A DNA stretch of 64,000 bases from Varroa destructor. Taxonomy: Eukaryota; Arthropoda; Arachnida; Mesostigmata; Varroidae. A program made the position numbers and the translations under genes. Below, one piece after another: positions 1 through 15,275 of the stretch. The DNA lies in NCBI RefSeq assembly GCF_002443255.2, contig NW_019211455.1, forward strand, positions 17,769,126 to 17,833,125. Reading direction: 5' to 3'. Below the pieces are notes generated by a model that made no database searches, was not told the origin of the DNA, and saw only the letters and a list, made by a program, of their open reading frames with translations. Positions within the stretch are counted from its first letter, which is position 1. Each line of letters opens with the position of its first letter.

Positions 1-3000
1 TACCTTTTTGTTGGGGGATAGGGGTACGCATCCCTAACACATTTTACAGAATACTTCACCATCCAGCAGTATTTTATATTGACGAAGTGCGCCGATAGGT
101 CTACCGTAACGAGGAACTTGGCCTAGCTTTCGGATATCGAAATTTTTCTACATTATACGTCCGCTGCTTGACAGACTGCTGGTTTCCAGCAGGAAAAAAA
201 CTATATCAGCTCCCGATTTCGAACGTAAATCACCCCATATATACTTAGGTTTAGTATTCGAACACGTTGCCACTGTGCCATTATGAGGACACTTACGTAT
301 ATTAATGAGCCTTTAGGCGACTCAGATGACCAATGTCCTGAGCAATCTTAGACCTATTTTGTTTTCCAAGTTAACATCAGGCCTATGACTGACAGTCAAT
401 TTGACCATCTACAAAATTTTATAGAGGTTACGATCGGACTTCACCGTTCACGAAAATTTCCGTTTAATTATAAAAACATGAACTTTTCTCAAGGATCACC
501 CATTTGGATCAAACGCGGTTTATATGTGTGTGTAAAAAGTATCACATAATGAAGAATAATAGCGTATGAATCATTACATGAAGGTTATACATCGGGTAGC
601 TCGATCGGGTTTCGCTTTGTTTGGGTATACCAGTATTGTATCTACGCAGAGCATTAATAGATCGACCTAAATAGTACTATCGGCGAGCAGGAACCTAAAG
701 TTCGCATGGGTTAGCATTGGCCAACATTTTAGTAGAAACGTCAGGCTCTCCCTAGAACAAACCTAGCTTAACTAAAAGACGCCTTTTGAGACAAATGCGC
801 ATAGAAACTGTACGAAGCAGCTGGGACAGACACTCACCCGACTCATTTGTATGGTGGAGAAAAACTATACCTTTGAGGAATAACGAAAGATCTGGTCCGT
901 CTCTTCAGTGACCGCAATTAGATGATCCTGGGTAGACGTCAACATTTACATCAGCTAACGACAAAGTGAATTTGAAGTCGGCCACAAGCCACTTAAGGTA
1001 GAATGAAGTCGAGGCACTATACAGAGGCAAATAGCGTGTAATTCTGTGAACGCGACAGTGCCCGTGTACTGTTTAGGGTGAAATAATGTTAAATATTAGT
1101 TTTAAAAAAGTTCCACACTATAGAAACGCGACGTACGTTCATAATGATACGTATAACTACTATGTATTTTATCCAATCGCTCTTATGCGGCGTGTTGCGT
1201 CATCCGCTCTGCGCTGGGCAATACAGAAGAGACAATATAAAATCATGATCACCACCCGTACTAAATAGCGCCTATGATACAGTCTGAATGGCCAAACGCG
1301 TTGGCATGCCATACAATAACTGTGTTCCGTTGTTTTGATTGAATCAGTCGTAGTGGCTTGAAGAATTCAAAGGAGGCCTACACCAGAAGCGTATACCTGG
1401 TCGGGTTCATGTCGCACTTTATAGGATGAAAACATGTTGCCTCAATAAGTTGTGAAACATCGTGTTACTTTCATTGTTTTTAACTCTGTAGAGAGCTCCA
1501 TTGTTGGCAAATAGTCCTCTGCAGTCGACACCTAATACATCTATATAGCCTACCCCATATATTTTATTCACGCAAATTTCATGTGTATATTACAAATGCG
1601 TCTGATCAAGACTGATGGCAAGAATCCGTCTATAAGTATCGTTGCGAAAGTTAAGTCGTAAATAAACATTAGGCCGCAAAAGCAGGTTGTAGAAGTGCGT
1701 GTATATTAAAGGTGTATATTAACGCGCGAGGTGTGTATATTAAGTATTGCTGAAACTGGCAACAACGTACAACGAGAACGTAAAATAGAACGTATTCTCA
1801 AGTCAGTCTGGAGAAGAAACCTTAGCCCTATTGAAACGCGACGGTTTTCTCGTCGTGTTAGCCTTGTGCTCGCCCGATTCGATATCCCCAGTCAGCCATT
1901 TCCTGATTGTTCTGCGCTGTGCCCATGTCACCCGAGGGCACCATTTCGTTCGCTGCTCCCATAATGGATATCACCACGGTGATCTTGTGGACAGCCTATG
2001 ACCCGAGCCCCCAGAGCGCTGTGATTCTTGCAATCAACTGTTCTTTACGGGCAAGTTGTCGTCTTTATTCTACTTTATGGCACCTACTGGACATGCCTGG
2101 TATAGGATTTTTTCGAACAGGAAGCGAAAACGTTAGACGGTATCGTCAATACAAGTACATTTTAGCGTAGCACGCGTTATCTGGACAAACAAATGGTACC
2201 ATTCGCTAGAGCGGTCTAATCAAATGCCTATGTGCTGCCAAGCCAGTTCTAAACACATATTAAGCTAATGTTAAACGTAGCTCTGGCACACCTATGGGAA
2301 TACGTATTTGCGAAATGGTGCGGTATATTGTAGAGGGCACCTTTCCAGACTTGGAGCCAAGTAGCTTCTGCTTCGCATGGCCACATGTGCTATATTTGTT
2401 AGAAGACAAGGAACTTCTTACTGCAACAAGTAACACTTACTTTATGTGTTTTTGCTCAGGTAGGAACTTTATTGGAAAGCCAAGTTGTAAAATTTGCAAG
2501 AGGCCACATAACAGTGCACGCAATTAGAACAGCTTTCCTGTTCTGGCACATTTAAATATCTTCATTTAATTACTAAATGCTTTTTTTCTCGAGGCTAACA
2601 TAAAAAAAATAGCCTACCATGTATACGATTGAATAGTGGTAGCCCATGTCGATACGTAATCAGGTTACTAATAACAACACTGTAATAATAACATTTATTA
2701 CTAATAGTAATAAATGTAGTGAGGAGAAAGGTTAGAAATTGACATTAAATAAGACATAGATAATGACAGACTGAAGATCTTCTTATCTATTTGAAGTGTT
2801 GTTTTTAAGTGTTTTTTCGGTGATTTTTACACTTTCGATTTCTTAATTTCCTTGTAATTGCCCTAACTGAAAGGGATCAAGATGGTTTTACAATATAAAT
2901 TCCTGAAACTTGCACTTGCTAAAGTTAGGTCTTAAAAGATCTTACTCTTATCGAAAACTTCTACAGCGCTTCAGATGTATGATTCCGTGAACATCGTTTG

Positions 3001-4518
3001 AATAAGATACACTTTGAAACACTTCAATATTCAACCTAATGATCTTCATAGAAGATGACAAATGTCGGCAGAGATGACCAACATATTTTCATAATATTCC
3101 TACTATATAAAGCAGGCTTTAAAGTATTTGTTTGCCAGCTAATACCGCTTAGCCTTCTACCAATATAAAATTATAAATTTCCAGCGTCACAATAATAAAA
3201 GAATGTAAAAATCTGGCGATACATTTAGGATTTAAGCAACGTGCCCAGAACACTGGTGCTCATAGAACGAGGGAGGATTTCGGTCTCAAGTAAGTTGCCA
3301 TTTGTCAGTAGCACGCTTGTTGCTCATTTCATGTTATGAAGAAATTCATACTTTAACTTTTTACTTTCGTCGACATCGCTGCTGCCCTGGGTTAGCAGAC
3401 TCTCGTATACGAAACCACAGTATACGAAAACGAAGCATATGCATACATCGGTGAAAGGAAACACCAAAAAATAATTTCATTTTTCATCAAATTGTCACAG
3501 GCAACGCCTCTTTCTATTCACTTGAAAATATATAGCCAAAAAAAAAAATTGCCGTATCTTTTCTAACCCAAAACGATATGTCGATAAGGGTCTTCTGATG
3601 ATCGACCTGGATGGGCATTGCCGGACGCGAAATGGGATCAGGACACACAAGTACATGGAATACGTAAACTGTATACAAAGTCAACTGTAAAAAAACGGCA
3701 ATAAAGCTACAAAGTAACTTCCGTGGGCGATTCGTAACAAAAGCGTCTGCCAAATTGAAAGTACTAGCAATTTACACAGAACGACTCTCGTACTGCACAG
3801 CAATTGGATGGCAGTGTTGATAAAATGCAAAGCAGGAAGAAAACGCTACCACTGTTATTGTTATTGTTGCTACAGCTTCACAAGTTCATGCAACGAGACG
3901 CAATATGAGGGCGCGATAAACAGAGGCGTCCACAGCGAATGAGTCCGCCCAGATTCATTTTATGGGAACACATTGCTCAGCTTCAGACACGGGCGAGCCA
4001 TCGCACTAAGTCAGCGCTTCTAAATAAAGTGCTCCGTCTCCCGGTGTGAAGTTCAAGACATTGATGTGGACCGGTTTGTTTATGGCTAGGAGGTTCCTCG
4101 GTTCTATTCACAGTTATTATTCGAACTCTAGACGTACGTACGTACACGTACTGTGACAATTTCTAGTGCTACATAGAAATTCGTTTATCTAAGAACGGTT
4201 GAAAGGGGTTCTGTGCTTGTATTCTAATCTTATACTTTACATAGTCCTATTCATATTTTTGACGTTATTACTCAAAGAAGACGATTTTCTGAAAATTATG
4301 ACGTTGCATTTTGTTTTCCCGAAAAAGCCGGGTCGCGTATAGATCGGTTTGCGGTCAGTGAACTAAGGTCGAAAGGTTAATTATTTTCCATAAATAAATT
4401 AGGTAGATAACCGCAAGCTCTTGTCGAACAAAGCGTATCCGTTTAAAACAGTATTATTTTATCCGCCATTAGAAACTAAATAGTTTGTTTAAAAACTACG
4501 AGAAAATAGCTGTACAGT
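1..4518. other. No gene recognised upstream of the cyclase
   Basis: AT-rich, with only short scattered open frames on both strands. A short ACGT-type repeat lies near 4130-4150. I see no splice-bounded coding island or transposon domain. Non-coding first exons or the promoter of the cyclase could lie here, but I cannot place them. Confidence 0.5.
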
Positions 4519-4721
4519 ATGAAAAAAATAGTGTTTTTCGCAAGTACTTTTTTTATAAAGAGCAGACAATTATATCTAGCTAACGTTCCTACCAGGGAAA
4601 ATATTGCTGATGCCGATTTCGTTGACTCGTTCGTTAAGTTTACGTATCACGTAGAGCAATTATTGTTAGCAAGTTCAAGTGTAACTGCGGTTCCGTTCGG
4701 GCTGGTCAATTCAAGCTTCAA
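4519..4721 (+). other. Possible 5' exon of the cyclase gene
   Basis: A consensus donor (GTGAGT at 4722) and the acceptor before 4796 would bound a 74-base intron, making this the exon just upstream of the first conserved exon. It holds an ATG at 4519 whose frame is open to the donor and joins in phase to the conserved start Met, but that has a one-in-three chance and the encoded residues look like nothing known. It is probably 5' UTR. Confidence 0.35.
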
Positions 4722-4796
4722 GTGAGTCGTCTATATATGTACGTTTTATGTAAAATAAGATTATTGGAAATCTTTGAAACGCTTTCCGGTTACAGA

Positions 4797-4964
4797 ATGT
4801 ACGGCTTAATTTTCGAAAACCTTCGACAATACATCATTACTGTCTACGGAGAGGACAAGTGGGCGGAGATTCGTCGGCAAGCAAGAGTGGAACAGCCCTC
4901 CTTCACAACGCACGACATTTATCCGGATAATATCGTTCATCGCATTGTCGCAAAGAGCTGTAAG
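4797..4964 (+). CDS. Gyc88E: Guanylate cyclase coding exon 1, H-NOX N-terminus
   Basis: Residues 1-56, opening [13 protein letters not shown], the conserved first helix of beta-type cyclases; this fixes the ATG at 4797. The exon itself begins at 4796 after a TTACAG acceptor, so 5' non-coding sequence is spliced on upstream. It ends AAG|GTTAGT in phase 0; a GTAAGG four bases earlier would break the frame to exon 2. Confidence 0.9.
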
Positions 4965-7900
4965 GTTAGTTTATTTATGAGACTTACTTTACTCGCCCAG
5001 GCGCATGGGGTGATTCGGGGCAACTTTGTAGAAATTGAGCTGAGAACGGCCATCGAAAGCTTTAGCAAACGACCCACATGTATAGAAATGTCTCGGAATG
5101 AGAACATACACAAGGAAGTATCTTGTAGATGAGAAATTATGTTTAAGAAGTGAGTTCATTTGTGCTCATCCTTACATAGCTAAAATTTCCTCTCTAAAAG
5201 ATGAAGCCTTGTACTCTTAATCATCTATATAATGAATCTCAGTTTCAGTAACTATGCAAACAAGCTGTACGCCGTTGTTAAACAAATACTACTTGTAAAC
5301 CTATACTGACAATGTTTCCAGTCGGACCTATTGTAGATTGCACTCTCTCGCCGGATCAATGCTGCCCAATGAAACTCATGGAGACTGTGCCTCATGAACA
5401 ATGTCATCGAAAGTGACCAGTCAACTCAACGACTCTTGGCCGCTTTTCACGTACCTACCACCTGGCGGGGATGTCCGCTCTTATCAAATATGTCCGATAC
5501 CTAACTTCAAAGCAAGGCTGGTTTTCCCTGGAATACAGGTCGTGTCCGAGATGCCTCTATCTGATTAGGTTCTTAAATCATTATTCTTGTAATTATCGCT
5601 TTTATATCTTCTGAGAAGTTGTGATTTAACACGTGGCTTAAAGAAGGCTTAAGAATACAAGTGGCCTTTACTATTAGCGTTCTTGCAAGTGAAGCGGTTA
5701 TTAAACTGCCAAAAGTGAATGCTAGGTGCCAAGGGGAGTTGACTGTTCACGGCCCAGCGAAACTATGTTCTCCGCAAAAACACCTTAATTTAAAAAGAAC
5801 CGCTTAGATTATCTAATAGAAGACTAATCCAATATGTATACAGATCGTGTACTTAGACAATATATACGTACACGCCAAGTATAAATGCTTTGAAAGTGTG
5901 ATTTCTTCTTACATTGGATCGGGTGCTCAGTGTACGACTCCAGTCTGATCTTGATTAGATTCTTTTTGTCATAAGATAAGGCTCAATACGTCAGGATTCA
6001 CCCCCATATCTACTGTGTTTCTATAAAAAAAATTTCCCATGAGGAGTCCACCCGAGATGTTTTATTCGTAAATGTATCTGTTATGCCTCCTCAGCTATTG
6101 GTATTATATAGTAGTACGTTTCTCTACTCATGAATCGACGTAACATAGTACGACCTTATCCGGAATTATAGAAATTAGGATCACCTCGTACTGAAACAGG
6201 CTCACGGGAAAACTCAAGCGTCCACTTTTAACTATCAAGCAAAATCTCTAATACTACATAGTGCATTGCTACGAGCGGCGACATGGTTTGTCGCCATCTT
6301 TGACGAACTATCAGCTAAAGCGTAGCTCTATCTTTACGATTTATTTCAACAAAGATTGTGCGTACGACAGTTGGTTTAAGGATTATAGAAATATGAAACA
6401 TAAAGCTTCTTTTCTCGGTGGACACGTTACTAGATCATCGTTTGGACCAGTCGCGTTTGGTAAACTAGTCGATAATCTTGAATGTATTCTCTACCCGCGT
6501 TAACTCAGAAAGCTAACGGGTTTAGAGCGACCTATATGTAAACGTTAGACAATTTTTTTGAAGTTGGAAAACTTCCGTGTAATCATCACCCAATTCTTTT
6601 TTAACTTCATCTTGGTATAAAAGTTCGACCCAAAATGATCACTCCAAGTTCGCAGTAAATGATATTATTTGCCCTCTCGTCGAGGTTATTGGAGCCAACA
6701 TTGTTTAATAAATCATAGAAGAATTTTCGGAAACAGAAAGGCTACAGCACACAGCCATATATTAAAATTGTAGTTCCTACAACTTTTCTCGACACGTTGG
6801 CAGGCATTTGGAACCATTCAGTAGCAGATAAGCAAGGGGCGTTACTTAAAAGTAAATAAACATTTTATTGTAAAATTGAGATCGATATAGCAGTGACTCT
6901 GTGAAGACAGACTCCTTCGACACCACTGGCTATTGTAATGTAGGTGCATTATTCTGGATCTGAGATAAGATCGTTTCGACACGACGGGTAACATTAAGAG
7001 GGCGCTACATGGAAAAAAAATAGCTGTTAATTAAAAATGGCTTTCTCGGCTCTGCAAGCTTCAGCATCTTTGCTGTCCGCGGTTTGCATATTAGCACCTG
7101 AAGCATAATAACGAAGGCGTTCGAACCTGTTTATTCATCACTGCAGCAATTGGCCCATAGCGGACCCATGAAACGCGCGACTTCGCAGTGACTTCTGACC
7201 AGCTGAGTCGTTGCAGCTTAAACGTTGGTTTTTAGCTGAAGAGTATTTGGGGCTTCGTAAAGTACCTCAGGGTAAAGCTCGCAACGTATTCTATAGTTCA
7301 GTGTCTATTCGGAACGACAAACAATCGTTTTCAATTCTGTAAGTGCTGGATATGGTTGGCAAATCTGGGAACCTCGTTTCTGTAGAACGTATCAAAATAC
7401 GTATTGCACTATACCTTTTATAAGACGTGCGAAATAGATGGGCCTTCCTCGCGCTGTGTTAACGGTATCGCGGTTGTGGGATGTATGCCAGCTGTCATTG
7501 GTAAAATACCATTCCCGAGTATATAAATATAATAGTTTTTAAAGATGCAGTATTTGCGTTAGTATTCGGGAAACGAGCTCAGGCCAACGTGGAACGTGTA
7601 TTTCGCCAACACAATTGGCTGAGGCAAACTTATCTAGTCATTGATGTTCGATACATATAATTCCCTTGAGAGCGATGTCCAAATAACGCTATTTTTTATT
7701 TATTCACGGAGACCAAAGTCACGTTATAAGAGCATTTTTATGCTTCGAACACTAACAACTACCCAAGATCGAGCACGGTCTATATGACGAGCAACAATAG
7801 CTTCTTTAGGAAGTCTACAAAAATATGTGTACGTCTTTAGATCACTGTATTCTGGATCGGGTACGCAAAAAAATCCATATATTCAGCACTTGACGCTGGA

Positions 7901-10900
7901 TAGCTACGTCCTTACAGAAGAAAAAGGAGCGTACAATGGATGGTGGCAAATGCAGCTTTCGCATTATATTTCTAGGCGAAGTATCTGAACTAAGGCTGTT
8001 AACAGTATGAATGATGTTTAATGCTTAGCATATATATATATTCCATATTCTAGCCGAGTGAAAACGGTCACGGCCAGATTGGAGTGCCTGTGTCCTAGCA
8101 GTGATGTCACGAATGTAAAGTATGGAAACGAACGAATGAATGATTCGTGTAGAAATCTCATTGCATTAGTCAATCAAGTGGTAAACGGGATTTCGTCTTT
8201 TAAAGAAATTGCTCAAGTAACGCGCGCACACACATGGTGACTTATGGGTCGAAAATGTGTTGACGGGGTCACCTCCCGGGATGGCGCTGCAGAAACGCGT
8301 AGATTTCCGTTGACGCATTAAGTACAGTCAAGTGAACATAGAGAGCTTTGCTAAGGCATGACAGAAAAATCCGACTACACAACGACCATGAGTACTCCAA
8401 GCTTACATTAGCGTAACGACTGTCATTGTGCGAAATGGCAAGGACGTCGCCTCTGTTCTAGGTTGCGACGATCTGGCCAGAACCTCTAGGACCATCAGAT
8501 CTAACGAACAATTTATTTTGCTCTCGTTTCTCAAAGCTACAAGCCAAACTAGTTGTTTTATCATCAATATGGCTGTGACTGTCGTCCTATGTACAGAGCA
8601 GGGTAGGCTTGTCAAGATAAATCCAGGTTAACATCTCACTCGTTTAGTCATACTGATACTAATGAGACTGAGGTGAAATTGTTGCATTTGTACAATGCTT
8701 GTGGTAGCCTTCGCTTATATCAAACTTGGATGAGCTGAGGCCACCTGGAATGCTGATGGAGGCGACAGCTTTTTCCTAAAATTTTGTACAGGGGTACTGA
8801 TTGGCTATACGAAGATTGCAATAAAAAATCATAATAATAATAAAAGTCCAAAGGTAGAGGAAATGTTGGTGTAGGTCTGCCGTCCCGGATAATGGTCTAC
8901 TGAATCTGCCTTACCATTGCAAATATCGTTTAGCATCTCCTTTGGTCGCTAGCTACACCTCTTATTTACTAGCAGCAGTCGGGCTAACGTTTGTAATTTC
9001 TAACCAGACGACAAGAAGCGATCAAACTAAACAATCGGTATATTTATAATGAACTCCCAAGTACCTAACAAAACCTTCCAAAACAATGCCTGCAGATCAG
9101 GTCAGTTGCATATTTAGATTTAGCAATATTTACCAGTGTTAATGCGGACACCTAATTTCAGGCCAACACAGTCGAGGTGAAATTTGTTATTCTTAAGCTT
9201 ACGAAACAAAACCTATGACCCAAGCAGGCTGGCGTCAGTGTGTCCTCGAATATACGTATTGTAATAAGGTCGGGCTTATTGGTAGACTAAAAATATTTAA
9301 GCTATAGCTAGGATTCTCCAGCTCATCTCTCCACCGTTGTACCCTTGGACATATATGCCCATCAGCAATAGCCAGGAAACATTTCCTCTTGCTCAGATTG
9401 CTTTAGGTACTTTAGTGGCTTTCCCTCTGACGCTTACGCCGAATGTGTGAGGTCGCTGATGTGAGTGCTAACATTTTTTATGCCACTCTTCTCTTTCTGT
9501 ATTTTTCAACATAACCATATAGAAAGCATATAGGAGACAAACATATTGGTTAATATGGGATACACCTAGTATAACGCTGAAATAGCTTGTAGGTAGGTAG
9601 ATAGTTACGGTCTGAGATCTGAGTGGGTCAGACAAAGCAGTTTTTGTCATTCGGTTTGATACTGCCTTGAAGAGCATTAATAAACGCATTGAAGAGTACC
9701 ATTGTTGCGGGCAGTTTCTTACGCGAGCTCATTTTCTCTGAATAGGCATGAGATGCGGTGTCTGAAGTATGATGAGGACTTGTTACACTACCGACACCTA
9801 CCATGTGATCTAAATGCTAGTAACTTTTAACTTATAGATTATTCTAGAGTTTTTCCCTATTCAGGACGGACTTAATTAGAGAACCGCATCGACTAATTAT
9901 GCTATGTACACATAGTTCTTTTTTTTTAGAACTAGCTTAATATATGAGTGCCTTTCTAATTCTTTTTGTATTGTATATTAACAGATATTAAAAATGCAGG
10001 AAAACGAATTCTTCGAAGGTATGGGAGTATTTTTCGTGTCATTTCTCGCTCAGTATGGATATGATCGCGTCCTCTCCGTACTTGGTAAATAGTCAATTTT
10101 ATTTCAAATAAGCGTATTTAAAACAGGCATTAACATGTACCCTATTCGAATTGTCAACTATAGAGGCCGTTTGAACTATAATCATATTCCCCCACTGTGA
10201 GTAATCCCATAGCCTAGAGATGATCTCGGCAACGTGTACATTAGAGCGGCCAGATATCTACTTCAAAATACCTGTCCTGACCCATCTCCAATGTATACTA
10301 TCTATAATTTAGTCCATTGCTTGTACCACATATACAATATAAGAACTGATTTTTGATAAATAACATAAAAAACTTCAACTTATCTTCGATTACTATGACG
10401 CGTGTGGTTTAGCTTAGAATTAACGGCACTACGAGGGTAAACAGTTCCCAGCAACTGGACAAAGAAACACTTACGACAAAAGAATTTTATTCTCGTTATT
10501 TCATTGACATATGATCAAATGTTATTATGTATAAATATCTATTTCATAAGGGCAGATAATTTGCCCTAAGTATAAACGAAAAATTTTCTTGTGAAAGCTG
10601 TTTGCTTACGCTCAAAGGAACGGATCCGAATAAGTAAAGTGTGTGGTGCTGCATCAAATCGATTTCTATTTAGGTCGCCATATGCGAGACTTTATTAATG
10701 GCCTGGACAATCTGCACGAGTACCTTAAGTTCAGCTACCCAAAAATGAAGGCACCTTCGTTTTTCTGCGAACAAGAATCAGACTCGGGTCTGACACTTCA
10801 CTATCGGAGCGCTCGAAGGGGTTATCTATGGTATACCATCGGTAAGTCCTCCAGTGATTTAGACATTATTCCACAGAAAAAAAAAATCGTAAATAGAAAA

Positions 10901-13900
10901 ACTCGCTCTATGAAAGCTTTTTTTATGTTTTGTGACGAAAACAGGACCATCTCGAAACTTGTTCTCACACTGTCCCTACTTGAGAATGTGGCTATTGACA
11001 TGTGGGCACTGTATGTATAAAGTTCCTTTAACTTACTGGGTGTGTTTGCTAGTACGTGTAAAATACAATGTATTTTATTTATGAGTCGTTGCTTTTTCGC
11101 TTGTTCCGAACTATGTTGTCAAAATTTGTCTCACTTTTATCGTTCGTTGTGCGGAAGCGAACTGGGCAAGCGATGGAATAATATGGAACAAACGCTGTTT
11201 CGGCTATGCGAGAAGGTACAATGTCTCATGCCGAGCGCCGTCGCGTCATATTAACGACGTCATATATATTAATTATGCGTGTAATTGCATTACACGACAG
11301 CGTAGCGTATTAGGTCATTTTGTACAAAAGGACGTCGGACGCTCAGCCATCGTTGTCATGTTATATATAGGTCTTCATTACGGAGAAGATCTTTGCAAAG
11401 CCTATATGAAGGCAGTTCGATTAGACAGGACCTAGATGTACATAGGCACGTATTAGACAATACGATCCAGCGTATTTGCAAAGGGCTTAGGTTAAATCTG
11501 TAATAACGTAACTATCTTTTACTGGACTAAAGAGCTGATGTCGAGATTTAAGCGAGCTCAACTTTTTCGTGTTCTAGGACAAATCAAGGAGGTTGGCGCC
11601 CATTTCTACAATACAGTTGTCGAAGTGGATATTCTGAAGGAGGAGTCAATCTTCAATACGCAACACATTATCATGCGACTGAAGTTCCAAAACAGTGCTT
11701 TTAAATCTACGGTTGGAGCTCTGGTTGGTTGAAGTTCGGTTCTAGGAAACATCGTTGTACACATTGAGCATATATGGATTTACTGGGCGAGCGAGCTACC
11801 TGAAGTCCTTCTGGGAAAAGCACAAATACGCATAGAGTGAAAGAATAACTCGAATCGAACTATTAGCAGGTGACATCATCTACCTTGTCCGATACATTGA
11901 TCATTCATCGTTTCAACTAGCAGTAGCTATTGATGCCAATTACTAACAGCATTTCATAGTAATTTCACTATTATTTTCGTAATACTGCCTGTCAAAATAC
12001 ATTCGAAGTAACGCTTAATGCACAAAACAAAATATTTTGAATTATTGCTCAGTGTGTGCTTCCTCAGTCGATCTTACTTTAACAAATGATCAGTTTTAGC
12101 AGTAAGACGATTCGTTTGTCAAAACTATCCCTAGTAAAAAACAAAAAAACCTTGAGAAAACCTTAAAAGCCATCATTGAAGAGCTCATTGTCCTAGCCTT
12201 ATACCTAGCTTTGCAGGGTAAATTGAACAACGATTCCTGAAAGCTTTTTTTGGACCGGCCGTATCTCATTATAAACGCTACAGCTTCATAACGAGCAATG
12301 TAAAAGGATTGCTTCCAGATAAACGTCCACACAACTGAAAAACTTGGGATGGGTGTTGTGTGCTGTCGAAAAGGCTATACATTGACGTTCACCGCGTATG
12401 ATATAACTACGTCTTTCCAATTCAATTATACCATTTACCCTAGCTATAAGCAATAATCTGTTTGTCTAGATTAATGCTACAGGTTGATTAATATGATTTT
12501 TTTCTATAGAAAATAATTATTACTCTTCTTTAGCGGATCTTTACTAGTCCATTTCACATAGTTGCCCGCAAGCCTGGCAACAATGAAAGGTTCAACAACA
12601 GCTAATGCAATAACGTTCGCATCACAACTAGTCCTTGTCAACGCCAGCCTTTTGTGCGGCCCGTTTGCTTGGATGTACAGGAGATTTCTACCGCAGAGCG
12701 AATGGTTTAGCTTAATGGGAAAGTAAGTTAACGGGATATACATGAAACTTTTCAGTGTACGAAAAATAAGCCTACGATTCTTCAACTGTTAATATTTATG
12801 CGTTCTCTCAAGCCCTTTGATGCCCTCGACAATCTGATCAAATATCACGAGATTCTCACAACGCAAACCTTTCAATATGGAGGAAGGCAAACGTCGACCA
12901 AAGTAGGGCCTCTAATGCAAAAAGGTCTGGTTCCATTTCAGTTTACGTTGCAACTGTGGGAACTCACAAAGGCAACGTTTGCCCTACTCAGTTTACAACG
13001 CAGTTTATTCCAGCACAAAGACAAGTAATTAATCATATTATTTAATCATCATATAAAAATGTCAATTTTGGTAGATTCAAGAGTCAACGTGGATCTTTGG
13101 CGACCCTTCATATGTGTACCGTGTACGTCTGTTGGAAATGGCTTAAAACCATTTTTTTGAGCATCGCGCTCTAGTACTGTTAGTTTTTCGATGGCCATAA
13201 CGACTACGGAACTTTTGAATATATTTACTCGATAATAACAATGGTCTGCCCAGACACGGGGCTGCGTAATAGCATTGTCTGGCAGAGGAAGTAAAGAAAT
13301 TTGATTTAGAAAAGAGACCGCTAATTTCGAACTTGACAAACACAACAAAAATGTCAAGTCAGAAAAGTCAAGAGACCATTAAGCTACGGCACAACCTTGC
13401 CTCGTGACCGTGAGACTCGTCCGTCTCTTAAATGTGTCAGTATTTAGGAGGGCGAACGCGACAGACAAGACGCATGCGTAGACCCAGGTATAGTTGCTAC
13501 CCAATCAGCATGATAGAATCGGGAAAACTGATCATATATATATACGAACGGTAAACTAACAGGGACTGCCAGCTTTTCTCTAGGCAAATAATCTGTTGAT
13601 ACGCTGTTCACTGGATGTCACAGTGCTTCAAAGGTTCCAGACGTAAAACTCTAAAATCATCACCTGATTTCGATGTGGAGTACACAGATGAGGCCGTGGA
13701 AAGGTATACTATAGAAATATAATCACTCATATAATCAACAGCCATTCATACAAGCTTTCGCAATGAAAATTACTGTATCCCTTGCGCAGTGTGACTTAAT
13801 GATGCAAATTTATAAAATAAATTAGCAATCGTGAAATATCGGAATCATGTGCTGGCTGCTGACAAAAACAGTCAGATAAGACACACTAATCGCTGAATGG

Positions 13901-15207
13901 GCGCTCAGGGAAGCGTTATTTTACTTAGCATTTTACGGCGTCCATTTGTACATAGGAGACATCTTGGGCCTTTGTAGCCTGTGGCTGCTAACGCAATTAG
14001 GCCTTCTTGTCTTGTCATTTCGGTAGGCGCCACCAGAGCTTCGCAGAAACAGCCACAAACGTATAGGCACACGTGGCCGCAGTCGCAGCTATATTACATT
14101 CCTCCCTATTTGTTCACTTCGCAACGGTACGACAAGTGGCCTTGGGCATACTGCAATAAGCAGAACAAAATAAAGCCAGCGGTCCGAGCCCGCTCAAAAG
14201 GGTACAAAAAGACTAAGGATTTATAGCCAGCCGTAACTGGCCAGAGGAAACTCTTTTGGGAGGCGAAGCAACTCTTGCCAACTGGCGTACAGGCCATAGC
14301 AAGTAGCGAAGTGACGACGAGAAAGTTTTGCATCTTTAAAGCATCTTTGCTCGCGCCTTTATCTCTTATGACCTTCCAGATATACACGAGTATCTAAAGG
14401 CATATTATATATGTTGTCATGTATGTAGTAAAGTTCTAAGGTACTGGATATCATCGCGACTCTGAACGCCAAGAAAACCAATGGAGTTCAAGCTTCTTTT
14501 TTTTTTTTATCTGATATGTGAATGTAAGCGTACACCTGTGTAGAACTCAGGCCATATAAATCAAACCCACTGAGTAGGAGTTTCGCAGGTTCGTTGCGTA
14601 ATACAGAAAATTTGGTTTGATTTGAAATCTAACACAACTCCACAGTACATTGCTGACTACTTATTCTAAGGCTTATCAACGCGAAATCTGTTTATGAATT
14701 TTCCGGCATAATGCCCTCGCGAAATTCTCTTTTTTACTCCATACTGTTTGTGCGGACAAGAATCACTACTTCTGCAGTTTGCCACTAAAGATTAGCCCAG
14801 CTAGGAGGGGTCTAACCTAGGTGGGCCTTCCTAGACTTATCGGAGGTTTTGTTCCACAAGATTTATTAAACAGCGTGGTAAGCATACAAGTAGCTATTAT
14901 TCGACTTGTTTTGGGATTCGCCTTCCTCCGCATGAATAATATAGGCTCATTCATGTAAGCCTTTATCAAGCAGAAAGCTCGCGTGGAAAAAGGCGTGTAA
15001 TAATGCAGCAAGTTGCCCATTGATTGAGAAGTGTTTTAGTTCAATGCCAGGAACAGCTAGGCCCTTTAAAAATAATTTCAGGGATTTTCTTTTATATCAT
15101 TATAGGGATATTAATGCATTAGGATCAAGATGGAAAGACACGAAAGCAGTAAATGGCAGCCTTCAATAGGGGTGAGCGGTGAAATCATTTTTAAAAAGAT
15201 TTCAACG

Positions 15208-15275
<68 letters not shown>

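Noticed and set aside
7038..7109. Short + strand frame encoding a signal-peptide-like Ala/Leu stretch
   Set aside because: Only 23 codons, inside cyclase intron 1, without any supporting context.
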